Positions 16,935-24,891 are shown, counted from the stretch's first letter. The stretch is DNA of 64,000 nt from Lacibacter sp. H375 (GCF_037892425.1 NZ_JBBKTT010000001.1:1364001-1428000), one strand, 5' to 3'. A program made the numbers and translations. Notes: generated by a model from the sequence alone, not told the origin.

Positions 16935-17310
16935 ATTCTGTCGTATTCCACAACACCAATCCCTCCACCCCCGAAAGCAACGTATAAACAATTCCAAAAA
17001 TCAAAATATCTTCTTCCGGATTGCCATCTAACGAACCAAGCCATAACACAACTATGGTAAACAGGAAACTGATAATGCCGTTAATGAGCGGAAGCATTAA
17101 TGTTAGTACCCAATTGGTTTTTGCAATGGAGATTTGCAGCACAACAAAATAAAAGAAGCTGACAAACAACAATACTTCCAATGCAATAAATAACTCTTCA
17201 CCTTTTTTTGTTGCGTAAGTGTCGTAATACTGACTCCAGTAAACTGTAAACAGCAATAAAGCTGCTGCATAAAACAAGCTGATCACCTGCAAACGGCTGA
17301 GCTTAAACAT
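16933..17310 (-). CDS. Uncharacterised four-helix membrane protein
   Basis: The 125-residue protein has four predicted transmembrane helices (about 7-27, 40-62, 69-93 and 99-120), with an acidic loop (GSLDGNPEEDI) before the last one. I do not recognise the family. The ATG at 17310 follows the stop codon of the upstream PPC-domain gene by two bases, which fixes the start and suggests that the two genes are cotranscribed and translationally coupled. The longer frame starting inside the previous gene is not credible. Confidence 0.65.
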   Translation of the reverse strand: MFKLSRLQVISLFYAAALLLFTVYWSQYYDTYATKKGEELFIALEVLLFVSFFYFVVLQISIAKTNWVLTLMLPLINGIISFLFTIVVLWLGSLDGNPEEDILIFGIVYTLLSGVEGLVLWNTTE

Positions 17311-17312
17311 GC

Positions 17313-17780
17313 TTACTGTTTTGGTTTTATCTGCAGTTCTTCCCAAGGCGTAGTTCCATCTTTCTCTCTGGTAAATACAAGCTGCTTGCCTTCACCAATT
17401 ACAATTTCAGCTGTGGTATAAACAATGTTGCTGTCGAGCAAATGACCACCAATTGTTGCACCGGTGCTATCGCTCACACTCATGTGCAGGTGTGAACCGT
17501 TGATGCTGACTGTTCCAACCAAACTCACAATTTCAAAATGGCCACTGGCTATATTGCCTTCGGGTTGATTTGCAAAACGAAGATTGTATTGTGCAACACT
17601 GCCCACACAGGTCATGATCCATCCTGCTTCAATCTTGTGCTGCTGCACATAAGCAGCTATTTCCTGTTTCAGATCCTGTCCGGGTTTTAAACGGAAGGCG
17701 TGAATTTTTACAGTTTCGTTTTGCATGGCTGGTTTTGTTTTACATGCTGCGAATAAAAGAAGTATGAATAAGTATTTCAT
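17313..17780 (-). CDS. PPC/DUF296 domain lipoprotein
   Basis: The 155-residue protein begins MKYLFILLLFAACKTKP, a lipoprotein signal with acylated Cys13. The remainder is a PPC (DUF296) domain: FRLKPGQDLKQEIAAYVQQHKI, GWIMTCVGSVAQYNLRFA, VSLVGTVS and HLHMSVSDSTGATIGGHLL. In plants this fold follows AT-hooks, and automatic annotation calls such proteins DNA-binding; an exported copy cannot bind chromosomal DNA. The HLH and GGH histidines could hold a metal, as in other bacterial PPC proteins. The ATG at 17780 is chosen for the signal peptide; the longer frame reads through repeat sequence. The next gene starts 2 bases after its stop. Confidence 0.8.
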   Translation of the reverse strand: MKYLFILLLFAACKTKPAMQNETVKIHAFRLKPGQDLKQEIAAYVQQHKIEAGWIMTCVGSVAQYNLRFANQPEGNIASGHFEIVSLVGTVSINGSHLHMSVSDSTGATIGGHLLDSNIVYTTAEIVIGEGKQLVFTREKDGTTPWEELQIKPKQ

Positions 17781-17792
17781 TTTTTCCAGAAG

Positions 17793-17836
17793 AGAGAAAA
17801 TCCAAAACCCAATGCCCAAATTCCAAAAGACGAACG
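17793..17836 (-). repeat. Intergenic repeat, GATTTATGATTTG family, partial copy
   Basis: On the minus strand TTTTGGAATTTGGGCATTGG followed by GTTTTGGATTTTC matches the end part of the copies at 2735 and 5834. Confidence 0.45.
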
Positions 17837-17890
17837 CTCTGCGTTCACGGTGCCCACTGAATGTTGAAATGGTAAGCGAAGAGCACAATC

Positions 17891-17923
17891 CTCCTTTTCT
17901 CTTTTCCCTCTTTCAATCTCTTA
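17891..17923 (-). repeat. CTAAGAG polypurine repeat, single arm
   Basis: On the minus strand CTAAGAGATTGAAAGAGGGA followed by AAAGAGAAAAGGAG begins inside the stop codon region of the SDR gene. No inverted partner is seen nearby. Confidence 0.55.
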
Positions 17924-18742
17924 GTCCACAAATAAATCGGTAAACAACTTACCACCCGGGACCACACTATACTTACTCAGATCAGTAATTCCTTCTGCAG
18001 CAAACAGCTGCTCATCAACAAATAAGTTACCAGTACATTCATTCGATGGTTTGCTAAGAATAATATGTGCGGCATCAGCAAGTATATCAACTGTTCTGCT
18101 CATATTCGCTAATGCTTCGCCTCCCAACAAATTTCTTACAGCAGCTGTATCAATGGTTGTTCGTGGCCAAAGTGCATTGGCAGCAATACCATCCTCCTTT
18201 AATTCTTCGCTCCAGCCAAGTGTCATCATACTCATGTTGAACTTGGTGAGTGTGTACGCAATATGTCCGGCCAGCCATTTCGGTTTTAAATTAACGGGAG
18301 GCGATAAGGTGAGGATATGTGGATTCTTTCCCTTGCGTAAATGCGGAATACAGGCTTTCGTCATTAAAAATGTACCACGCACATTAATGCTGTGCATCAG
18401 ATCAAAACGTTTTGCTTCTGTTTGTTCTGTTGGCGTTAATGAAATAGCCGATGCATTGTTGATGAGTATATCAATGCCACCAAATGTCGCAACAGTTTTA
18501 TCAACTGCTGCCTGTATCTGATCTTCAAAACGAATATCTAATTGAATGGCCAATCCCTTGCCACCAGCTGCAGTCATTTCATCAGCCGCAGAAAAAATAG
18601 TACCACCCAGCTTGGGGTTTTCTTCCACACTTTTTGCTGCCACCACTACGTTGGCTCCTTCCTTCGCCAATTTCAATCCCATTGCTTTACCGATACCTCT
18701 CGATGCACCTGTAATAAAAACTGTTTTTCCGTTGAATGACAT
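17921..18742 (-). CDS. SDR family oxidoreductase, HSDL2-like
   Basis: The 273-residue protein is a short-chain dehydrogenase. It shows the nucleotide motif TGASRGIG (near 10-17), NNASA (near 97-101) and the catalytic Tyr-Lys pair in AYTLTKFN. The extended N-terminal loop (VVAAKSVEENPKLGGTIFSAADEMTAAGGKGLAIQLDIR) and the LSPPVNL strand are typical of the peroxisomal HSDL2-like branch, which is linked to lipid metabolism; the natural substrate is unknown. The ATG at 18742 starts the standard MSFNGKTVFITGASRG; the longer frame overlaps the divergent beta-helix gene and is rejected. Its stop codon merges with a CTAAGAG repeat. Confidence 0.9.
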   Translation of the reverse strand: MSFNGKTVFITGASRGIGKAMGLKLAKEGANVVVAAKSVEENPKLGGTIFSAADEMTAAGGKGLAIQLDIRFEDQIQAAVDKTVATFGGIDILINNASAISLTPTEQTEAKRFDLMHSINVRGTFLMTKACIPHLRKGKNPHILTLSPPVNLKPKWLAGHIAYTLTKFNMSMMTLGWSEELKEDGIAANALWPRTTIDTAAVRNLLGGEALANMSRTVDILADAAHIILSKPSNECTGNLFVDEQLFAAEGITDLSKYSVVPGGKLFTDLFVD

Positions 18743-18829
18743 AACAAACGTTTTAGTAATGAAAGTTAGGGAAAGCCCTGCAAGCATAGAAAAGAATTTG
18801 TAATTTGTCTGCAACCTTATACAACCTTT

Positions 18830-20020
18830 ATGCTTTGCCAACTTCGTCTTACTTCAACATTTGTTTTATTAGTTTCGTTTGCAACTGTTCAATCGCAGGA
18901 TACAGAACAAAAGAAAATTCAGCGCCTGTTTGTTTCTGCAACTGACAACTCAATCATTGAATTACCGGAAGGAACGTTTCAACTCAATATGAGTTTGTGG
19001 CTCGATGGAAAGAAAAATGTACTCATTAAAGGAAAGGGAATGGATAAAACCATTCTCAACTTTACTAACCAGGTAAGTGGTGCGGAGGGAATAAAAGTCA
19101 CCAACGGAATAAATATTGTGTTGCAGGATCTTACTGTACAAGATACCAAAGGTGATGCGGTGAAAACGCAGAACGTTGATGGCATTACGTTTAAACGGGT
19201 GAAAGCAGAATGGACACGTGGGGCTAACAGCAAGAATGGCGCTTATGGTTTGTATCCTGTGCAATGCACCAATGTATTGATCGACGGGTGCGAAGCAAGA
19301 GGTGCAAGTGATGCGGGGATTTATGTGGGTCAAAGCAGTTACATTATTGTAAAAAATTCAAAGGCCATCGAAAATGTTGCTGGTATTGAAATTGAAAATT
19401 CGTTGTATGCTGATGTATATGATAATGAAGCAACCAATAACACCGGTGGAATTTTAATTTTCGATCTGCCTGATCTTGTGCAGAAGAAAGGTGGCTTCAT
19501 CAGGGTGTATAAAAACAATGTGCATCATAACAATCATATCAACTTTGCACCAAAAGGAAATATTGTGGGCAAAGTGCCACAGGGAACAGGTGTAATGATA
19601 CTCGCCACCAACCATGTAGATGTGTTTGAAAATAAAATTGTCAATAACATTACAGTTGGCACCGCTGTGGTGAGTTATTATATTACCGAAAATCCAATTA
19701 AGGATTCATCATACTACCCTTTTCCTACACAGATCAATATTTATAATAACAGTTACGAACGTGAAGCAGTGAGAACAACAGGTAAGGGACGTATGGGGAA
19801 AATGTATCGATTCAAATTACGTTTCGGAAAAAATGTGCCGCATATACAATATGATGGAATTGTGGATGCAAAATCACCAGCAGAAATATGTATACGTAAC
19901 AACAGCAATCAGAGCTTTGCAAATCTTGATGCAGAGAATGGGTTTAAGCATATCAGCAGAGATGCATCGAAACATGATTGTACGCTGCAGCCGGTGCCGA
20001 AAACAGAATTGAAAAATTGA
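18830..20020 (+). CDS. Parallel beta-helix domain protein (TIGR03805 type)
   Basis: The 396-residue exported protein has a signal-like N-terminus (about 1-22, ending VQSQD) and then right-handed beta-helix turns: IELPEGTFQLNMSLWLDG, NVLIKGKGMDKTILNF, GITFKRVKAEW, NVLIDGCEARGASDAGIYVG, YADVYDNEATNNTGGILIF. From memory it fits the TIGR03805 family, whose members regularly occur next to a TIGR03806 (SO2930-type) diheme cytochrome; that partner is the next gene here. The function of the pair is unknown; beta-helix proteins often bind or cleave polysaccharide, but no catalytic residues can be assigned. The start is ATG 18830. The genes are 108 bases apart, with a palindromic repeat between them. 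Confidence 0.85.
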   Translation: MLCQLRLTSTFVLLVSFATVQSQDTEQKKIQRLFVSATDNSIIELPEGTFQLNMSLWLDGKKNVLIKGKGMDKTILNFTNQVSGAEGIKVTNGINIVLQDLTVQDTKGDAVKTQNVDGITFKRVKAEWTRGANSKNGAYGLYPVQCTNVLIDGCEARGASDAGIYVGQSSYIIVKNSKAIENVAGIEIENSLYADVYDNEATNNTGGILIFDLPDLVQKKGGFIRVYKNNVHHNNHINFAPKGNIVGKVPQGTGVMILATNHVDVFENKIVNNITVGTAVVSYYITENPIKDSSYYPFPTQINIYNNSYEREAVRTTGKGRMGKMYRFKLRFGKNVPHIQYDGIVDAKSPAEICIRNNSNQSFANLDAENGFKHISRDASKHDCTLQPVPKTELKN

Positions 20021-20030
20021 TGAATAATGC

Positions 20031-20105
20031 TGTCATCCCGACGAAGGAGGGATCTGTTCAACTGCAGTACAAAGCTCGGCAGATTTCTCCTTCGTCGAAA
20101 TGACA
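20031..20105. repeat. Palindromic intergenic repeat (TGTCATCCCGACGAAGGAG type)
   Basis: Arms of 26 bases, TGTCATCCCGACGAAGGAGG plus GATCTG (20031-20056) and its inverse (20080-20105), match at 22 of 26 positions around a 23-base loop. I remember this sequence as a widespread intergenic palindrome in Bacteroidota. There is no T-run after it. Confidence 0.75.
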
Positions 20106-20128
20106 ATTGACAATTATACATTCGAACC

Positions 20129-21175
20129 ATGAAGAAACTGATCGTTACAGTTGTTGTATTAGCCTTTATGCTTGTTGCTTTATCATTCAGCAACAAACAC
20201 AGCAATCCTTATTTTCAGTTTCATGAAAATCTCAGCGAATACAATTTCTTCAAAGGGAAACTAAAAGAATTACAGCCTGCCGATGGCATAATTCCTTATG
20301 ATCTTAATACGCCGCTGTTCAGCGATTATGCAGAGAAGGCAAGATTTATAAAAGTCCCAGCAGGTAAAAAGATCAATTATAATGCTGCATCCGTATTCGA
20401 AATGCCGTTGGGTACAGTGCTAATCAAAAACTTTTATTACTATAATGATGTGCGTAAGCCTGCTCTTGGCAAACGCATTATTGAAACACGTTTACTGGCG
20501 AACATGGAGGATGGTTGGCATACCTATCAATACATTTGGAACGAAACACAAACAGAAGCGGTGTTTGAACCCATTGGTGATGTAACCACTGTTGAATACA
20601 TTGATGCAGCAGGAAAGAAAATAAAAGCACGGTATGTCGTTCCCAGTCAACCGCAATGCAAAGGTTGTCATGGTCGTAAGGATACCATCATTCCGATTGG
20701 TATAGCTGCACGTCATCTTAATGGCGACTATGTTTATGCAAACGGGAAACAAAATCAATTGCAGTATTGGCAAAAAATTGGACTAATTGATCTGCCATCA
20801 ACATCTATTCCTGCCAATGCAAAGTGGAACGATGAGCAAAGCGGAACACTCAACGAGCGTGCAAGAGCGTATCTTGATATTAACTGTGGAAATTGTCATA
20901 ACCCCAATGGCCCGGCAAATACATCCGGGTTGTTCTTAGATATTCATACTACAAATTCAACTGCACTTGGCATCACCAAAACACCTGTGGCTGCAGGTAG
21001 AGGAAGTGGCAATCTGAAATATGCAATTGATCCCGGCAAGCCCAACCAATCATTTATGATTTTTCGAATGAACAGTATTGATCCTGGTATTGCGATGCCT
21101 GAACTTGGTCGCAACAGAATTCATAAAGAAGGGGTGGCGTTGATTTCGAAATGGATAAAGGAAATGAGGAACTAA
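20129..21175 (+). CDS. SO2930-type diheme c-type cytochrome
   Basis: The 348-residue protein has an N-terminal signal or anchor (MKKLIVTVVVLAFMLVALSF) and two haem c sites: Cys177-Cys180-His181 (CKGCH) and Cys253-Cys256-His257 (CGNCH). Between and around them are family-typical segments: IIPYDLNTPLFSDYAEKARF (near 54-73), FEMPLGTVLIKNFYY and MPELGRNRIHKEG. It fits TIGR03806, named after Shewanella SO2930, the constant partner of the beta-helix family encoded just upstream. Electron transfer in the periplasm is expected; donor and acceptor are unknown. Its stop codon lies within the left arm of the CTAAGAG repeat that frames the next gene. Confidence 0.9.
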   Translation: MKKLIVTVVVLAFMLVALSFSNKHSNPYFQFHENLSEYNFFKGKLKELQPADGIIPYDLNTPLFSDYAEKARFIKVPAGKKINYNAASVFEMPLGTVLIKNFYYYNDVRKPALGKRIIETRLLANMEDGWHTYQYIWNETQTEAVFEPIGDVTTVEYIDAAGKKIKARYVVPSQPQCKGCHGRKDTIIPIGIAARHLNGDYVYANGKQNQLQYWQKIGLIDLPSTSIPANAKWNDEQSGTLNERARAYLDINCGNCHNPNGPANTSGLFLDIHTTNSTALGITKTPVAAGRGSGNLKYAIDPGKPNQSFMIFRMNSIDPGIAMPELGRNRIHKEGVALISKWIKEMRN

Positions 21176-21206
21176 GAGTTTAAAGAGGGAAAAAAGGAAA
21201 GGAAAA
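21172..21206 (+). repeat. CTAAGAG polypurine repeat, left arm of the GxxExxY cassette
   Basis: CTAAGAGTTTAAAGAGGGAA followed by AAAAGGAAAGGAAAA. The inverted partner is at 21624-21662; together they enclose the GxxExxY gene. Confidence 0.7.
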
Positions 21207-21212
21207 CAATAT

Positions 21213-21608
21213 CTAGACTATTTCTTCACGGCCTTTATTGTTGAAGACACGGTGGATTCCATCTTTCATAAGGGGCACTTTGAAATTAAGAAGCAAACCA
21301 TGTTTCAGATTTGTCAGCACCAGATGTGTTTGTAATTGATTGAAGTAAACAGGAGGAAGTGGATTTACAGATTTTAATTCAACAATTAATTTATCTTCAA
21401 TTAACAGGTCAAGTTTATACGCATTCTTTAAATATAAATTCTCATATTCAACAGGCAATAACAGTTGACGCTCTACTTTTACGTTAGCTTGAATTAATTC
21501 ATAATAGAGAATTTCTTCATAAACTTTTTCAAAGCAACCGGGACCGATGCGTGTGTGCATTTTAATACATAGGTTAATCACGAGGTTAGTAAGATCATCG
21601 ATATGCAT
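21213..21608 (-). CDS. GxxExxY protein
   Basis: The 131-residue protein carries the name-giving motif Gly24-x-x-Glu27-x-x-Tyr30 (GCFEKVY) and a PD-(D/E)xK-like core: Asp67 (KLDLLI), then Glu77-x-Lys79 (VELKSV). The fold suggests a nuclease relative, but no activity is established that I know of. The gene occupies almost all the space between two inverted copies of a CTAAGAG polypurine repeat, one merged with the stop codon of the cytochrome gene, the other ending at the stop codon of the transporter gene. This makes it look like a small inserted cassette. The start is ATG 21608 (MHIDDLTNLV). Confidence 0.88.
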   Translation of the reverse strand: MHIDDLTNLVINLCIKMHTRIGPGCFEKVYEEILYYELIQANVKVERQLLLPVEYENLYLKNAYKLDLLIEDKLIVELKSVNPLPPVYFNQLQTHLVLTNLKHGLLLNFKVPLMKDGIHRVFNNKGREEIV

Positions 21609-21623
21609 AAAATAGAATTGGTG

Positions 21624-21662
21624 TTTCTCTTTCTTCTCTTTTCCCCCCCTTCAAACTCTTAG
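21624..21662 (-). repeat. CTAAGAG polypurine repeat, right arm of the GxxExxY cassette
   Basis: On the minus strand CTAAGAGTTTGAAGGGGGGG followed by AAAAGAGAAGAAAGAGAAA. It mirrors 21172-21206 and ends four bases before the transporter stop codon. Confidence 0.7.
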
Positions 21663-21665
21663 CTT

Positions 21666-22706
21666 CTAACTTCCATGCTCATGCGGATTTTCTACCGGAT
21701 TCATTGATCCAAATTCGTTTGTATAAATTTTAAACAACAGCATAAAATAACTGATGAGTAGTGGACCAAAAATGAAACCCCAGAAACCAAACAAACTTAA
21801 TCCCACAATAACACCTAATACCGTCACCAGCGGATGAACATCACCTAAACGTTTCATAAGTGTGACCCTTGCGAGGTAATCAACATTACCTGTTACAAGT
21901 AAACTGTAGATCAATAAGCCGATGCCTTGGCCGGTATTTCCTTGTGAAAACAGGAATACAACCAATGGTGCCCAAATCAACGTAGTTCCCACAATCGGGA
22001 AGAACGCAAACACACCGGTAATAAAACCCCACAGCACAAATTCATTGATGCCAAAGATCCAGTAACCAACGAGTGCAAAAATCCCTTGTATCAACGAGAT
22101 CAGGGGAATGCCGATAGCATTTGCTCTTACCACGCTGATGGTTTCTTTGGCAAGGATATCAATGTTCTCTTCATGCAAGGGTAAAAAATAATCGAACGAT
22201 CTTTCCATTTCTTTACCGTTGGTGAGCATAAAGAAATAAACAAACAACATCATCGCCAGGTTAGAAAGGATCATGGCTGTGCTGTTAAGAAACGCAGGAA
22301 AAAAATTAGCAACCCGCTTCTGTAGTTCAGCTACGTTCTCATCTGTAAATAATTCCTGACCAGTCCATTCTTTTATTTGGGCCGAAACAGATTTTAAACC
22401 CTGTACTACTTCATCTGAATGGCTGAATACTTCCGTAATTTTTGGGGATAATAAATTGATGATATAATAAACGGGCAAGCCAAACAGCACCAGGAAGCCG
22501 AGCATAAAAGCTGTTGCTGCTAAACCTTTGTTCCATTTTTTCTTAATGGTAAGATAGCGGTACCAGCCTCTGCTGAGAATATAAAGTGTAATAGCGCCAA
22601 GAAAACCCGGCAGAAAAATATAAAGCTCCTTTACAAGTAGTAAGCCAAGTGCAATTAAAACAACTAAGAGAATGATTTGCCGTAAACGGCTGCTGAATGA
22701 TGCCAT
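21666..22706 (-). CDS. AI-2E family transporter
   Basis: The 346-residue membrane protein has about eight helices and the family pattern: paired N-terminal helices (LVVLIALGLLLVKELYIFLPGFLGAITLYI), a long cytoplasmic or periplasmic helical domain (residues 75-150), then GIPLISLIQGIFALVGYWIFG (near 194-214) and the C-terminal PLVTVLGVIVGLSLFGFWGFIFGPLL. Family members export autoinducer-2 (TqsA), act as Na+/H+ antiporters or have unknown substrates; nothing here decides between these. It ends with a His-rich tail (NPHEHGS). The start is ATG 22706. A terminator separates it from the CHRD gene upstream. Confidence 0.88.
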   Translation of the reverse strand: MASFSSRLRQIILLVVLIALGLLLVKELYIFLPGFLGAITLYILSRGWYRYLTIKKKWNKGLAATAFMLGFLVLFGLPVYYIINLLSPKITEVFSHSDEVVQGLKSVSAQIKEWTGQELFTDENVAELQKRVANFFPAFLNSTAMILSNLAMMLFVYFFMLTNGKEMERSFDYFLPLHEENIDILAKETISVVRANAIGIPLISLIQGIFALVGYWIFGINEFVLWGFITGVFAFFPIVGTTLIWAPLVVFLFSQGNTGQGIGLLIYSLLVTGNVDYLARVTLMKRLGDVHPLVTVLGVIVGLSLFGFWGFIFGPLLISYFMLLFKIYTNEFGSMNPVENPHEHGS

Positions 22707-22748
22707 GAAATGAAATTACAAATAAAAACAGCAAATGATTTCAGGCAT

Positions 22749-22778
22749 AAAAAAACCGGGCAAAGCCCGGCTTTTTTT
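22749..22778 (-). terminator. Terminator of the CHRD gene
   Basis: CCGGGC (22756-22761) pairs with GCCCGG (22765-22770) around AAA, with A-runs on the left and T-runs on the right. It works in both directions; in context it ends the minus-strand CHRD gene. Confidence 0.9.
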
Positions 22779-22791
22779 ATAAGAATTTTTG

Positions 22792-23622
22792 TTATCGAAT
22801 TTGCCCCCTTACAACTCCACCCGTGAAAATAGTAGAATGTGCATTTACATACAAAGGACCTGTGCCATCGATTGCTGTTTTTTGTACATCGGTTAATTGT
22901 AATTGTTTATCGACGTCAAAATCAGCTAAGGAACCTGCTAATAAGATCAACACTGATCCATTTGCCCCCGCTGCACCATTATGAATGTGGGCAGCACTAA
23001 GAGTTCCATCACCTGCCGTTAACCCGGTAACAGTTACTCTGTAAAATAACTTACCATCGGAAGTTAAACGAAAACGTGCAATACCCGTTGCCGTTGTTGT
23101 TACTGCAGGAACCTCATTGGCACCGGAAAGAACAACATCCTGTGCCCACTGAACAGTACTGTTTAACTGTGCTCTTACCAAGCCGCTTCCCACTTGTGTT
23201 GAGTGAACGTTTACATATAACTCAGCAACACCATTTTTCATACTGTCTAGTAATGTTGGGCGCACATTTGCAACAGAACCAGCTGCAGTGCTGCCAGTAA
23301 ATGTAGGTGCGAAATTTAAAATAACTCCTCCGTTTACACCCGGGTTGCCTGTATGAATATGTGCCGCAGTTAATGCATCACCACCCGTAAGACCAGTAAC
23401 ACTGATATTATACTGTACAGAGTTATCGCTCATAATGCGTAACACAAACGTTCCTGTTTCGTTGCGACCTGCAGGTGCAGGGTTTTCATTTTTTGCACTC
23501 AGATTAAGCGTCCACTCCTTTACAGTTGTTACTGTTGGGCCATCATCTTTATTTTTTTTACAAGAAATAATAAATGCTGTGCAAGTAAGCAGCATTACCG
23601 ATTTTAATACCAGTGTTCTCAT
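22792..23622 (-). CDS. Lipoprotein with two CHRD domains
   Basis: The 276-residue protein starts with a lipoprotein signal (acylated Cys21 in FIISC) followed by KKNKDDG, a Lys/Asp-rich stretch like the signals that send Bacteroidota lipoproteins to the cell surface. Two CHRD domains follow (about 33-145 and 150-276). Each has the NEVP/NENP-type start (SAKNENPAP, SGANEVPAV), a GLT-GD-AAHIH segment (ALTAAHIHTGNPG, LSAAHIHNGAAG) and an LYVNVHS/LYVNAHS strand ending in RGQ or RAQ. CHRD was first described in chordin; bacterial functions are unknown, possibly binding at the cell surface. The His pairs in each repeat could bind metal. It is a single gene. Confidence 0.92.
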   Translation of the reverse strand: MRTLVLKSVMLLTCTAFIISCKKNKDDGPTVTTVKEWTLNLSAKNENPAPAGRNETGTFVLRIMSDNSVQYNISVTGLTGGDALTAAHIHTGNPGVNGGVILNFAPTFTGSTAAGSVANVRPTLLDSMKNGVAELYVNVHSTQVGSGLVRAQLNSTVQWAQDVVLSGANEVPAVTTTATGIARFRLTSDGKLFYRVTVTGLTAGDGTLSAAHIHNGAAGANGSVLILLAGSLADFDVDKQLQLTDVQKTAIDGTGPLYVNAHSTIFTGGVVRGQIR

Positions 23623-23766
23623 GCCAATATTTTTTTTAATGATGAAATAACTGACCTAAAGAGGTATAAACGGAGAAAGTAAGATATTAGTTGCCTCTTA
23701 TTCGATTAAGATAAGTATTAGATTAGAAACCGGGCGATAAAATGAATTGATAGAAACTTAGGAGAC

Positions 23767-24798
23767 CTATTCTTCCCACACTTTTAATCCTTCGCTGCAA
23801 TTGGCGCAGATGTCGATATTCTTTCGACTGGTCATGAGTTCCCTGCGGAACTGTTTGTAGTTATCGTTATGCCAAACTTCTTTGAATGATTGCATTTTTA
23901 AGTTACCGAGCTGATGCATGGCATCTTTATCAAAACAACAGGGAACTACCAATCCATCCCAAGTGATCACATTGGCATGCCACAGTTTCCAGCAATGATT
24001 CTGCAATTTGTTTTTGGGTTCATATGAACCGTCAGCGTTCTTTTTATACCTGCTGTATTTATTTAAAGTAGGGATGAGTTTGTTTGGATCATTCTCATAA
24101 TCGTATACCTGTGCAGTTTTAAACCACACATCATCAACACCCACTTCCTTTGCTAACTGTTTTACCTCTTCCATTTGATGTTCGTTCGGCTTCACCACCA
24201 GGAACTGAAACACAACAAATGGTTTTTTGCTGTTGAGTTCTTTCTTCCACTTAACAATATTCTTTGCACCTTCCAAAACTTTTTCAAGCTTGCCTCCAAC
24301 TCTGTATTGCTGATACACATCCTGAGTGGTGCCATCAATAGAAATGATCAAGCGGTCCAAACCACTTTCAACAGTTTGCTTTGCTTTTTCGCTTGTTAAG
24401 TAATGAGCATTGGTGGATGTAGCTGTATAGATCTTTTTCTGGGCAGCGTATTTCACCATCGGCAAAAACTCAGGATTGAGATAGGGTTCGCCTTGAAAAT
24501 AAAAGATGAGATAAAGAAGGTCTCTATGAATATCGTCGATGGTTTGTTCAAAAAAACTTTTCTGCAACATACCTGTTGGTCGTGTGAACTCACGTAAACC
24601 ACTTGGGCATTCGGGACAACGCAGATTACAACTTGTTGTAGGCTCAAACGATATAGAAATTGGATAACCCCACTGTACAGGCTTCTTTAAAAAGCGGCTC
24701 AACTGGTAACTGCTCCACACCTTCGTCATATTCCAGGCACGACGGGGTGTGATCTTTGAGAAAAGGTTGAGTATATCGTTTCGGTGTAATTGCGGCAT
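23767..24798 (-). CDS. Radical SAM/SPASM domain protein
   Basis: The 343-residue enzyme carries the radical SAM 4Fe-4S motif Cys57-x3-Cys61-x2-Cys64 (CNLRCPEC) and a C-terminal SPASM region with clustered cysteines (NHCWKLWHANVITWDGLVVPCCF and DICANCSEG, about 270-335) for auxiliary clusters. SPASM proteins mature peptides, activate sulfatases or modify sugars and cofactors; no peptide precursor or sulfatase is next to it, so the substrate is open. The start is the ATG at 24798: a -7 promoter box lies just upstream at 24807-24814, within the longer frame, so the ATG at 24837 cannot be used from that promoter. Confidence 0.88.
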   Translation of the reverse strand: MPQLHRNDILNLFSKITPRRAWNMTKVWSSYQLSRFLKKPVQWGYPISISFEPTTSCNLRCPECPSGLREFTRPTGMLQKSFFEQTIDDIHRDLLYLIFYFQGEPYLNPEFLPMVKYAAQKKIYTATSTNAHYLTSEKAKQTVESGLDRLIISIDGTTQDVYQQYRVGGKLEKVLEGAKNIVKWKKELNSKKPFVVFQFLVVKPNEHQMEEVKQLAKEVGVDDVWFKTAQVYDYENDPNKLIPTLNKYSRYKKNADGSYEPKNKLQNHCWKLWHANVITWDGLVVPCCFDKDAMHQLGNLKMQSFKEVWHNDNYKQFRRELMTSRKNIDICANCSEGLKVWEE

Positions 24799-24806
24799 TG
24801 AGGGGT

Positions 24807-24814
24807 CAAAGATA
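24807..24814 (-). promoter_or_regulatory. Promoter -7 box of the radical SAM gene
   Basis: TATCTTTG on the minus strand matches TAnnTTTG and ends 8 bases before the ATG at 24798, implying a nearly leaderless mRNA. Confidence 0.5.
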
Positions 24815-24853
24815 GCCCGCAAAAAGAGTATTTGCATTACTAGTTCAAAAGAA

Positions 24854-24887
24854 CAAAGCCTGTTGTGTGATCATACAACAGGCTTTG
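24854..24887 (-). terminator. Long hairpin after the DUF418 gene
   Basis: CAAAGCCTGTTGTGT pairs with ATACAACAGGCTTTG over 15 bp (one G-U) with a 4-base loop. On the minus strand a broken T-run (TTCTTTTG) follows, so it probably ends the DUF418 transcript. Confidence 0.8.
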
Positions 24888-24891
24888 AAAA

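Noticed and set aside
18743-18841. N-terminal extension of the SDR overlapping the beta-helix gene.
   Set aside because: The extension lacks similarity to SDRs; MSFNGKTVFITGASRG at 18742 is the standard start.
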